Counted from the stretch's first letter, positions 1 through 6,034 are shown. The stretch: DNA of 7,297 nucleotides from Planctomycetota bacterium (GCA_016208805.1 JACQXL010000090.1:1-7297); one strand, 5' to 3'. Notes: generated by a model not told the origin, from the sequence alone. Program-made: numbers and translations.

Positions 1-867
1 CTGCGCGCCCTCGGCCGCGCCGGCGCCGACAACGGTATGCAATTCGTCTATGAACAGTATGATTTCGCCTTCGGAGGCGGTGATTTCTTTTAAGAGCGCT
101 TTGAGGCGATCCTCAAACTCGCCCCGGTATTTGGTGCCGGCCACCAGCGCGCCCATATCAAGAGCCACCACCTTCTTGTTCTTGAGCGGGTCGGACACGT
201 CGCCGGAGACTATCCGGCGGGCCAGGCCTTCTACGATGGCGGTTTTGCCCACGCCCGGCTCGCCTATCAGGACCGGATTATTCTTGGTGCGCCGGGATAA
301 CACCTGCATCACGCGCCTGACTTCTTCATCTCGTCCGATGACCGGGTCAAGTTTGCCACGCCGGGCCAGTTCGGTCAGGTCGCGGCAGTATTTCTTGAGC
401 GTCTGGTATTTGCTTTCCGGCTCGGCATCGGTCACGCGTTGGCTGCCCCGGACTTCCTGCAGAGCCGCATAGATTTTATCTTTGCTCAGACCGGACTGTT
501 TCAAGAGCGGCAGTTCATCAACCATGGCTAACAGAAGATGCTCAGTGGAGATGTATTCATCTTTGAGATATTCGGCCTCCTTGACTGCCCTATCAAATAC
601 CTTTTTCAGTTTGGGAGAGATGTAGGTCTGACCGTCCGGATGCGCTATTTTAGGGAACTTTTCAGTCTCGGCATCTACCTTCTGGCGAAGTTGGGTGATA
701 TTGACGCCTAACTTTTCCAGGAGCGGATGGACCACTCCTTCGGTCTGGTCCAGCAGAGCCAGCAGGAGATGTTCGGGCTGGAGTTCCTGTTGCGACTTCT
801 TTTCGGCAATCTCCTGGGCGGACTGGATGGCTTCCTGTGATTTAGTGGTAAACTTATCTAAACGCAT
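1..867 (-). CDS. clpB: ATP-dependent disaggregase ClpB, N-terminal part (gene continues past the left edge)
   Basis: ClpB is a hexameric AAA+ chaperone that threads aggregated proteins through its pore together with DnaK; it acts in the cytoplasm. The minus-strand translation gives 289 codons without a stop, open at base 1. Two Clp_N repeats occupy roughly residues 5-70 and 80-140. NBD1 follows with Walker A GEPGVGKT (202-209), the pore-loop KYRG (246-249) and Walker B IILFIDE (269-275). The start MRLDKFTTKSQEAI matches the usual ClpB N-terminus, so the ATG at 867 is secure. Only about a third of a typical 850-870-residue ClpB is present; the coiled-coil middle domain and NBD2 lie outside. 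ClpA/ClpC are less likely given the LFIDELHTVVGAGAAEGA signature, but the distinguishing middle domain is not visible. No Shine-Dalgarno precedes the ATG; a promoter ends about 8 nt upstream. Confidence 0.93.
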   Translation of the reverse strand, partial: MRLDKFTTKSQEAIQSAQEIAEKKSQQELQPEHLLLALLDQTEGVVHPLLEKLGVNITQLRQKVDAETEKFPKIAHPDGQTYISPKLKKVFDRAVKEAEYLKDEYISTEHLLLAMVDELPLLKQSGLSKDKIYAALQEVRGSQRVTDAEPESKYQTLKKYCRDLTELARRGKLDPVIGRDEEVRRVMQVLSRRTKNNPVLIGEPGVGKTAIVEGLARRIVSGDVSDPLKNKKVVALDMGALVAGTKYRGEFEDRLKALLKEITASEGEIILFIDELHTVVGAGAAEGAQ

Positions 868-875
868 AGATTTGT

Positions 876-903
876 ATCATAGCAGACAGGATATAAAAGT
901 CAA
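876..903 (-). promoter_or_regulatory. Predicted sigma70-type promoter of clpB, extended -10, leaderless or near-leaderless
   Basis: Read on the minus strand, TTGACT (903-898) is followed by a 16-bp spacer and TATGAT (881-876), with TG one base before the hexamer as in extended -10 promoters. The hexamer ends 8 bases before the clpB ATG at 867, so transcription should start at or within a couple of bases of the start codon. No CIRCE-type operator (TTAGCACTC-N9-GAGTGCTAA) is visible. The assignment comes from consensus matching only. Confidence 0.6.
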
Positions 904-908
904 TATTT

Positions 909-948
909 TGCGCAGGTTACAGATTATCATTGACATAATTGTGCGCAG
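909..948. repeat. Pair of short direct repeats TGCGCAG upstream of clpB
   Basis: TGCGCAGGTT (909-918) and TGCGCAGTTT (942-951) are direct repeats 33 bp apart, about three helical turns, just upstream of the clpB -35 box and inside the divergent intergenic region. They could be paired regulator sites or chance. The only support is position and spacing. Confidence 0.25.
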
Positions 949-954
949 TTTATC

Positions 955-979
955 TTGACTTTGATTCTACCAATATAAT
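955..979 (+). promoter_or_regulatory. Weak candidate promoter toward the small exported-protein gene
   Basis: TTGACT (955-960) and a perfect TATAAT (974-979) face the gene starting at 1208, but the spacer is only 13 bp, too short for a normal sigma70 promoter. If the TATAAT is used, the MITE-like element beginning at 1000 would lie inside the 5' untranslated region of that gene. Confidence 0.22.
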
Positions 980-999
980 AATCAATATTTAATATTTAA

Positions 1000-1177
1000 C
1001 TGAACTCTTGCGAAATGGGAAATAAACCACCCAAAAAGTGCCACGCCATGCGGCATGGCATGGTCATTCTGAGCCCGTAGGGCGAAGAATCTCGTCCCAA
1101 ACCCTCATAAAATGCAGATTCTTCACTCCGCTTCGCTCCGTTCAGAATGACAGAGGGGGCGTTTCGCAAGAGTTCAG
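1000..1177. mobile_element. MITE-like element, copy 1 (178 bp), complete, with 6-bp target duplication
   Basis: Perfect 16-bp terminal inverted repeats CTGAACTCTTGCGAAA (1000-1015) and its complement (1162-1177) bound the element. ATTTAA is present immediately outside both ends (994-999 and 1178-1183), as expected for a target-site duplication. The interior holds a second inverted pair, GTCATTCTGA (1063-1072) with TCAGAATGAC (1142-1151), plus GAAGAATCTC/GATTCTTC arms, so most of the element can fold as one long hairpin. A small extra stem GCCATGC/GCATGGC lies at 1045-1059. It has no coding capacity and would need a transposase supplied elsewhere; the family of that enzyme cannot be told from the ends alone. 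Confidence 0.88.
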
Positions 1178-1183
1178 ATTTAA

Positions 1184-1199
1184 GGAGGAATAAAGGAGG
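1184..1199 (+). promoter_or_regulatory. Doubled Shine-Dalgarno for the 1208 gene
   Basis: GGAGG occurs at 1184-1188 and again at 1195-1199 in a near-perfect 11-bp tandem repeat (TAAGGAGGAA then TAAAGGAGGAA). The second copy sits 8 nt before the ATG at 1208, an ideal spacing, and fixes that start. The first copy directly abuts the target duplication of the MITE-like element. Confidence 0.75.
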
Positions 1200-1207
1200 A
1201 ATAAACT

Positions 1208-1849
1208 ATGAAGAAGATATTTATATTTGGTTATGTCGCTCTATTATCTGTGGCGATTACACTGGCATTATCCCAGTTTGGTTGCCAGCGTGAGCCGGCC
1301 AAGCCGGCTGTTGCCCTGAAAACGCTGGACCGGATACCCTGGGACGATGTGCTTAAATGCCAAACGCCGGCCGAGTTCGGCGTATTTGAACAGAAGCATA
1401 ATGTCCACATTGTCGGCTACGGCGAACCGATGCTGGATTATGTCTTCGCCCGTTGTCATAAGAGCGACGGCGAGCGTGAGAAATTCTGGCAGATATTCAA
1501 CCACATCGGCGATAAACTTGCTGGTGGCGGCGATGCGCTGGCCTATGCCCGCTTTTGCTGGATGAAGGTGCTGGACGACCCGCTGGTCTTCTATCGCAGA
1601 TACCGCGAGGGCGATAAGTCGGCCCTGGAGAAATATCGCATTGCCGCCTATTACGACCCGTCATCTTTCGGGGATAACATCGCAATTACTAAACCGGAGG
1701 TCTTACGAGTCATTACCAGCATACCTGATGAAATACGGGATGCGGAATATCTGACTGAACGCTACTCAATCCCGAAAGAAGAACGGTTAAAGGACGCCGA
1801 TATGATCCATGGGCTGATGCGCCAGTGGACGGCTGAATTCAGGCGGTAA
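1208..1849 (+). CDS. Small exported protein or lipoprotein of unknown function
   Basis: I do not recognise this 213-residue protein. The N-terminus MKKIFIFGYVALLSVAITLA followed by LSQFGC looks like a secretion signal. Cys26 could be a lipidation site, but the lipobox is imperfect because Gln occupies -3, so a cleaved signal peptide or a membrane anchor is also possible. The mature part is rich in Tyr, Arg, Asp and Glu, has three further cysteines (51, 83, 117), no repeats and no second membrane segment. The start is supported by a strong ribosome site 8 nt upstream. The gene stands alone: a MITE-like element ends 30 bp before it and another starts 9 bp after its stop. Codon use and intact frame suggest a real gene. 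Confidence 0.8.
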   Translation: MKKIFIFGYVALLSVAITLALSQFGCQREPAKPAVALKTLDRIPWDDVLKCQTPAEFGVFEQKHNVHIVGYGEPMLDYVFARCHKSDGEREKFWQIFNHIGDKLAGGGDALAYARFCWMKVLDDPLVFYRRYREGDKSALEKYRIAAYYDPSSFGDNIAITKPEVLRVITSIPDEIRDAEYLTERYSIPKEERLKDADMIHGLMRQWTAEFRR

Positions 1850-1858
1850 TCCTTATTA

Positions 1859-1982
1859 CTGAACTCTTGCGAAAACGCATAAATACCCCTCTTTTGTCAT
1901 TGCGAGGTCGCCAAAGGCGACCGTGGCAATCTCGGTTTTATGCGGAAAAGACGGGGATTGCTTCAACGGCTCGTTCCAGTGG
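1859..1982. mobile_element. MITE-like element, copy 2, truncated at the right end
   Basis: The same 16-bp end CTGAACTCTTGCGAAA stands at 1859-1874, nine bases after the preceding stop codon. It is followed by GTCATTGCGAG (1896-1906) and the GGCAATCTC and GGGATTGCTTC arms seen in complete copies, but the expected CTCGCAATGAC arm and the right TTTCGCAAGAGTTCAG end are absent. Similarity fades after about 1982, so the right boundary is approximate. No target duplication can be shown. It is probably an old, decayed insertion. Confidence 0.65.
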
Positions 1983-2042
1983 GTTAATTATTCACATAAC
2001 CCTTTAATTTTATGAGGTTAATAAAAGGAAAGGATGTAATAT
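1983..2042. other. AT-rich spacer between two MITE-like copies, no gene seen
   Basis: Sixty AT-rich bases without an open frame or recognisable site. Its last six bases, TAATAT (2037-2042), are the left target duplication of copy 3. A short imperfect pair around TTATTCACATAACC and TTATGAGGTTAATAA is visible but not convincing. Confidence 0.5.
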
Positions 2043-2188
2043 CTGAACTCTTGCGAAATGCCCCCTCTGTCATTGCGAGCGACCGAAGGGAGCGAAGCAA
2101 TCCCATAAATTTGAGATTGCTTCGGTCGTTTCACTCCCTCGCAATGACACCTTTTGAGTGGTCTTTTCCCCATTTCGCAAGAGTTCAG
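2043..2188. mobile_element. MITE-like element, copy 3 (146 bp), complete, with 6-bp target duplication
   Basis: Terminal inverted repeats identical to copy 1 lie at 2043-2058 and 2173-2188. TAATAT flanks both ends (2037-2042 and 2189-2194). The inner inverted pair is GTCATTGCGAG (2069-2079) with CTCGCAATGAC (2138-2148), with further complementary arms (GAAGCAATC/GATTGCTTC). The core therefore differs from copy 1 (GTCATTCTGA) although the outer 16 bp are the same. It is non-coding. Confidence 0.88.
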
Positions 2189-2246
2189 TAATATGCCAGA
2201 TTATATACCCGCGAAACGGCTAAATGCACCGTGTCGCCGTAGGTAA

Positions 2247-2301
2247 TTTTATAAGGAGACCAGGAAACCAGGATGCCTGGCCTCCTGGCTTCCTTATAAA
2301 A
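2247..2301. repeat. 55-nt imperfect inverted repeat (26-nt arms, 3-nt loop)
   Basis: The outer arms TTTTATAAGGA (2247-2257) and TCCTTATAAAA (2291-2301) are perfectly complementary. The inner arms pair CCAGGA with TCCTGG and CCAGG with CCTGG, with a few mismatches, around the loop ATG (2273-2275). The stem contains four CCWGG sites. No U-run follows on either strand, so it is not a standard intrinsic terminator. Its right edge meets the AAGGAG of the following micro-ORF, so folding could affect ribosome access there. Confidence 0.75.
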
Positions 2302-2311
2302 AGGAGTTAAT

Positions 2312-2365
2312 ATGCCATTACTACCGAATGAGGTCTCATATATTTCGCCCCATCAGGATATTTGA
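2312..2365 (+). CDS. Possible 17-residue micro-ORF (leader peptide candidate)
   Basis: ATG at 2312 is preceded by AAGGAG (2301-2306) with a good 5-nt spacing, and the frame encodes MPLLPNEVSYISPHQDI before TGA at 2363-2365. It lies directly after the 55-nt hairpin and 90 bp before the kinase start. No run of one amino acid typical of attenuators is present. An ORF this short may be chance; the ribosome site is the only positive evidence. Confidence 0.25.
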   Translation: MPLLPNEVSYISPHQDI

Positions 2366-2455
2366 CATATATCTGCACTCAAACAAAGCGATAATTTTGG
2401 TTGACATTCTCACAATCTTATGGCAACTTATTGCTTGATTGCTTGTTAATCAGAT

Positions 2456-4627
2456 ATGACAGAAACATTCGGACGCTACACAATTGAGCAAAAACTGGGC
2501 GAAGGCGGGATGGCTGAGGTCTTTCTGGCCTATGACCCTGAATTAGGCCGCCGGGTAGCGCTCAAAATCATCACCTCGGATGACCCGGAGATGCTGGAGC
2601 GTTTCCATCTTGAAGCCCGGGCCATCGCCGGACTCAGCCACCCTAATATCGTCCAGGTCCACGAGGCCGGCACGATTGACGAGCGCCACTATTTCGTAAT
2701 GGACTATGTTGAAGGCGCATCGCTTGATAAATTCATCGGCGCTAAACGCACCGTATCCGGCATCCAGAACGTCGCCAAAATCGTTATGCAGGTCGCTCTG
2801 GCCCTTCATTACGCCCATACCAACAAGATTGTCCACCGCGATATCAAACCGGCCAATATCCTCATAGACAAAAACGGCAAGGTCTTCCTGACCGACTTCG
2901 GGTTGGCCAAGCAAATCGGCAGTCTCAAGAAATCGCTCACGATGACCGGCTCAATAATGGGCACGCCGCACTATATGGCGCCCGAGCAAGCCGCCGGCAA
3001 GAAGCACGAGATTGACCGCCGGACCGATATATTTTCACTGGGCGCGACACTTTATCATTGCATCACCGGGCGACTGCCCTTTGAAGGACAGGAAATCTAT
3101 GAGACCTTTATGCGGATTATCAACGATGAACCGGCTCCGCCCACGGAAATTATTCCTACCATACCCAAAGACCTTGAGGTAATCTGCCTGAAATGTCTGG
3201 AAAAAGACAAGGCCAACCGGTATCAGACGGCCCGTGAATTAGCGTTGGATATCAAGCGGTATCTTGAAGACGAGCCGATATCTGCCCGGCCGACCGGCCG
3301 GATTACGCACCTCTGGCGCCGGGCCGCCAAGAACAAGCCCGCCGCTATCGGGATTACCTCGGCGGTCCTCATCCTGATTGTGGTCATCCTGTATGGTTGG
3401 CTGTCATCCGCCGCCCAGCGCCGGGAGCAACTCAGCCAGTCCCGCCGCGATGCCTACGACTATTTTGAGCAAGGCCAGTATGAAACTGCCATCTCGCTGT
3501 GCGATAAGGTCCTGACACTTGCGCCGCTTGATGAAGAAATCACTTATCTGCGCGGACAATGTCAGAAATCCATCAACCGGAAGGAAGAAAAGACCAATCT
3601 GACCAAAGAACAACAGCAACGGCGGGAAAAGGCAAAAATAGTCCTTGACCGGGCCAACGGCATAGACGATGCCGATGCAAAGATTCCTATTCTCCAGGAG
3701 GCCATTGAGATTGACCCGACCTTCGGCGAGCCGTATCAGTCCCTCGGCTATGCCTACAAACGCAAAAAGGATTATAAACAAGCCGTTTATTACTTCTCCC
3801 GGGCGATTGAGTCCACTCCCAACCTGCCCTATTCGTATTATGAACGGGCGTCAATCAGGGTCCAGATGGATTGGAAGATTGACGAGGCGCTGGCGGACTA
3901 CGGAAAAGTGCTGCAATATGACCCGCACAGCCACATCGGCTGGCATGCCAAGGGCTCGCTTGAATATCATAAGCGAAAATATAATGATGCGATTTCCAGT
4001 TTCACCAAAGCCATTGAACTCTATCCTAATTTTGCTGAGGCATACTATGACCGGGGCATCGCTTATTACGGCAAATCTGATATTGAGCACGCTTTCGCGG
4101 ACTTTACCGAAGTGCTCAGATTGAACCCCAAAAATGACCGGGCCTGGTACCGGCTGGGCAACGTAAACTGGGAGAAAAACCATACCGACCAGGCGCTGGA
4201 AAATTACACGGAAGCCATCAAACTAAATTCCAACCATCTTGATGCTTATCTCAAACGCGGCAATCTATATTTTGAGAAAGGCGACAGGGACCGCGCCATC
4301 GCAGATTACACCGAACTCATTAAACTGTTTCCGGTAAATGACACTGCCTATGCCAACCGCGGCAATGCCTATTATAAAAAAGGCGATATGGGCAAAGCCA
4401 TGGCTGATTATGAGCAGGCGCTGAAGTTGAACCCCAAAAATAAACTGGCATACAAAGGACAGGCCGACATATATAACAGGAAGAATGCCTTTGATACCGC
4501 AATTACCCACTACACCGAGCTGCTCAGGACAAATCCGAATGAAGCGCCATTATATATTTGCCGTGCTAATTCTTACAGCCAGAAAGGCGATTATGAACGA
4601 AGCGCCATTATATACTTGCCGTGCTAA
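2456..4627 (+). CDS. Transmembrane Hanks-type Ser/Thr protein kinase with C-terminal TPRs (frame broken at 3' end)
   Basis: A bacterial PknB-like kinase of 723 residues. The catalytic domain (about 8-270) has the glycine loop GEGGMAEV (15-22), Lys37 in VALK, Glu53, HRDIKPAN with catalytic Asp129 and Asn134, DFG (147-149), APE (175-177) and the F-helix Asp191, so it should be active. A basic stretch (HLWRRAAKNK, 285-294) precedes one membrane helix (about 295-316). TPRs start near 331 and, after a charged linker (371-392), continue from about 424 in 34-residue units (424, 458, 493, 527, 561, 595, 629, 663, 697). Known topology puts the kinase in the cytoplasm and the TPRs outside. There is no Shine-Dalgarno, but an in-frame stop at 2447 leaves this ATG as the first start. 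The last 9 residues (RSAIIYLPC) are out-of-frame sequence caused by a 58-bp tandem duplication; without it the frame runs on to 6026 as one 1170-residue protein. Confidence 0.93.
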   Translation: MTETFGRYTIEQKLGEGGMAEVFLAYDPELGRRVALKIITSDDPEMLERFHLEARAIAGLSHPNIVQVHEAGTIDERHYFVMDYVEGASLDKFIGAKRTVSGIQNVAKIVMQVALALHYAHTNKIVHRDIKPANILIDKNGKVFLTDFGLAKQIGSLKKSLTMTGSIMGTPHYMAPEQAAGKKHEIDRRTDIFSLGATLYHCITGRLPFEGQEIYETFMRIINDEPAPPTEIIPTIPKDLEVICLKCLEKDKANRYQTARELALDIKRYLEDEPISARPTGRITHLWRRAAKNKPAAIGITSAVLILIVVILYGWLSSAAQRREQLSQSRRDAYDYFEQGQYETAISLCDKVLTLAPLDEEITYLRGQCQKSINRKEEKTNLTKEQQQRREKAKIVLDRANGIDDADAKIPILQEAIEIDPTFGEPYQSLGYAYKRKKDYKQAVYYFSRAIESTPNLPYSYYERASIRVQMDWKIDEALADYGKVLQYDPHSHIGWHAKGSLEYHKRKYNDAISSFTKAIELYPNFAEAYYDRGIAYYGKSDIEHAFADFTEVLRLNPKNDRAWYRLGNVNWEKNHTDQALENYTEAIKLNSNHLDAYLKRGNLYFEKGDRDRAIADYTELIKLFPVNDTAYANRGNAYYKKGDMGKAMADYEQALKLNPKNKLAYKGQADIYNRKNAFDTAITHYTELLRTNPNEAPLYICRANSYSQKGDYERSAIIYLPC

Positions 4628-6014
4628 TTCTTACAGCCAGAAAGGCGATTATGCACGGGCCATGGCCGACCTTGAGATGGCGCTTAAACTTGACCCCAAA
4701 TCCGCTAATGCTTATGCCAAACGCGGGGTCATCCACGCAGAAAAAGGCGACCCGCAAAAAGCGCTGGCTGACTTCAACACGGCACTCAAATTAGACCCCG
4801 CATCCGCTGAGGCATATCATAATCGCGGTAGTTTCTATGGCACTAAAAATGAGTTTGACCGCGCCATCGCGGACTACACCGAATCCATTCGGCTTGACCC
4901 GGCTGAACCAGCTACTTATATCAATCGGGGACGGGTATATTATAAAAAAGGACATCTGGACAAGGCCATTACTGATTTCAACGAGGCCATCCGGATTTCA
5001 CCCGGCAATGCGGAGACATACTTTGAACGTGCCGGCGCTTATGCCTGGCGTAAACAATATCAACTCGCCATCGCCGATTATAACCGGGCGATTGAACTTA
5101 AACCCAATTGCGCCAACGCCTATGATGGCCGCGGGAATTGCTATTCGGATACCGATAAACCTGACCTGGCCATTGCAGATTACACCAATGCCATCAATCT
5201 CGGCCTTAACACGGCTGATATTTACTACCACCGCGCCGCCGCCTATCTCAAGACCGAACTGCCGCAGGATGCAATTACAGATTTTACCGAGACCATCCGC
5301 CTCAAACCAGACTATATAGATGCCTACTCCGGACGCGCCTATGCGTATTTTCAGGCAGGTAATCCGGATAAGGCATTAGAGGATTATAACTCGGTATTTC
5401 GTCTGAACCCGCGTCCGAGATTAGCCGCCGAGACATACCGTAACCGCGGCCGCGCCTATGCCTTGAAAAATCAGTTTGACCAAGCGCTGGAAGATTTGAA
5501 CGAGGCAATCAAATTAGACCCGACCGACGAGTGGGCCTATATTAACCGCGGCAGTGTCTATGATATGAAAGGCGATTCAGCCCGGGCGCTGGCCGACCTG
5601 AACGAAGCCGTCCGTCTGGCGCCGAATAACCCGGCAACGTATTATAACCGCGCGATTGCCTATAATATCAAAGGCGACCGGAATCGCGCCATCGCCGATT
5701 ACACCGAATTGCTCAAACGATTCCCTGAAGATAACGATGTGTTCCAATGGTATAACGGCCGCGGCTGGACATATTACAAGAAAGCCGAGATAGAACGCAA
5801 CCAGGCATCACAGCGGACGCTATTAGAGAAGGCATTAGCCGATTATAACGAAGCGATTAAACTGGAAAAAGATAATGCCGAGATATATTACCACCGGGCG
5901 CTGGCTTACGGATTGAAAGGCGATAAACGGTCGGCTATCGCCGATGCCCAGACCGCACTCAAACTCAACCACAACCACTCCAAAGCCGCTGAAATCAAAC
6001 AACTCATCCAGCAG
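3446..6014 (+). repeat. TPR-coding repeat array, about 22 units of roughly 102 bp
   Basis: The sequence encodes successive TPR helices with the W-LG-Y-A-F-A-P pattern, mostly in the variant AYxNRGxxYxxKGDxxxAIADYxEAIKLDP. Most units are exactly 34 codons. About nine full units are in the kinase frame and thirteen in the downstream frame. Unit DNA is similar but diverged, so the array is old; the recent event is the 58-bp duplication inside it, which does not match the repeat period. One late unit (5761-5830) carries an extra stretch of about 12 residues between its helices. Confidence 0.88.
4537..4656 (+). repeat. 58-bp tandem duplication that breaks the kinase/TPR frame
   Basis: Bases 4541-4595 recur at 4599-4653 with only one difference (T4557/C4615); a further match on each side extends the copy from 4537, with one more difference (T4540/C4598). 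The period is 58, which is 1 modulo 3. Reading the kinase frame through copy 1 gives NEAPLYICRANSYSQKGDY. In copy 2 the same frame runs to TAA at 4625-4627, while the next frame gives NEAPLYTCRANSYSQKGDY and continues in register through 13 TPRs. Removing one unit joins the two frames exactly. Confidence 0.95.
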
Positions 6015-6026
6015 TGGCAGAAATAA
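4593..6026 (+). CDS. TPR protein: distal half of the split kinase, possibly separately translated
   Basis: From ATG 4593 this frame encodes 477 residues that are almost wholly TPR: about 13 units beginning near residues 4, 38, 72, 106, 140, 174, 208, 242, 279, 313, 347, 385 and 428, and ending in a short basic tail (AEIKQLIQQWQK). It has no signal peptide, membrane segment or catalytic domain. ATG 4593 is preceded by AGAAAGG (4581-4587) with 5 nt spacing, and the start lies 32 nt before the kinase stop, so translational coupling is possible. An upstream in-frame ATG at 4485 is less likely because 4485-4592 encodes no TPR-like sequence there. Alternatively this is just the C-terminus of the intact kinase in strains without the duplication. 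As a separate product it would be cytoplasmic, unlike the kinase-linked TPRs, which should be extracytoplasmic. Confidence 0.75.
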   Translation: MNEAPLYTCRANSYSQKGDYARAMADLEMALKLDPKSANAYAKRGVIHAEKGDPQKALADFNTALKLDPASAEAYHNRGSFYGTKNEFDRAIADYTESIRLDPAEPATYINRGRVYYKKGHLDKAITDFNEAIRISPGNAETYFERAGAYAWRKQYQLAIADYNRAIELKPNCANAYDGRGNCYSDTDKPDLAIADYTNAINLGLNTADIYYHRAAAYLKTELPQDAITDFTETIRLKPDYIDAYSGRAYAYFQAGNPDKALEDYNSVFRLNPRPRLAAETYRNRGRAYALKNQFDQALEDLNEAIKLDPTDEWAYINRGSVYDMKGDSARALADLNEAVRLAPNNPATYYNRAIAYNIKGDRNRAIADYTELLKRFPEDNDVFQWYNGRGWTYYKKAEIERNQASQRTLLEKALADYNEAIKLEKDNAEIYYHRALAYGLKGDKRSAIADAQTALKLNHNHSKAAEIKQLIQQWQK

Positions 6027-6034
6027 ACCACGGA

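Larger units (their letters stand above)
2195..2455. other. Kinase upstream region: hairpin, possible micro-ORF, no clear promoter
   Basis: This 261-bp gap holds the 55-nt hairpin at 2247-2301 and the micro-ORF at 2312-2365, listed separately. Two TTGACA hexamers (2362-2367 and 2401-2406) are candidate -35 boxes for the kinase, but neither has a convincing -10 at 16-18 bp; GATAAT at 2390-2395 is 22 bp from the first. No Shine-Dalgarno precedes the kinase ATG. Confidence 0.5.

Noticed and set aside
50..472. 140-residue plus-strand ORF opposite clpB
   Set aside because: It is antisense to strongly conserved ClpB sequence containing Walker A; its composition (Ser, Arg, Thr rich) is that of a shadow frame.
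1000..2188. Composite transposon formed by outer copies of the MITE-like ends carrying the 1208 gene
   Set aside because: The hexamers outside the outermost ends differ (ATTTAA at 994-999, TAATAT at 2189-2194), and each complete copy has its own matching duplication, so they inserted independently.
1000..2188. CRISPR array from the repeated CTGAACTC and GTCATTGCGAG motifs
   Set aside because: Copies are paired as inverted ends of discrete elements, with irregular spacing and no unique spacers of constant length.
2247..2301. Rho-independent terminator
   Set aside because: The stem is long, but neither strand has a U-run after it; the plus strand continues with AAGGAG.
2362..2406. Kinase promoter from the two TTGACA hexamers
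   Set aside because: No -10-like hexamer lies at 16-18 bp from either one; kept only as a remark.
4485..4592. ATG 4485 as the start of the distal TPR gene
   Set aside because: The first 36 codons overlap the in-frame TPR coding of the kinase and encode nothing TPR-like; TPR register begins only at about 4593, where a better ribosome site exists.
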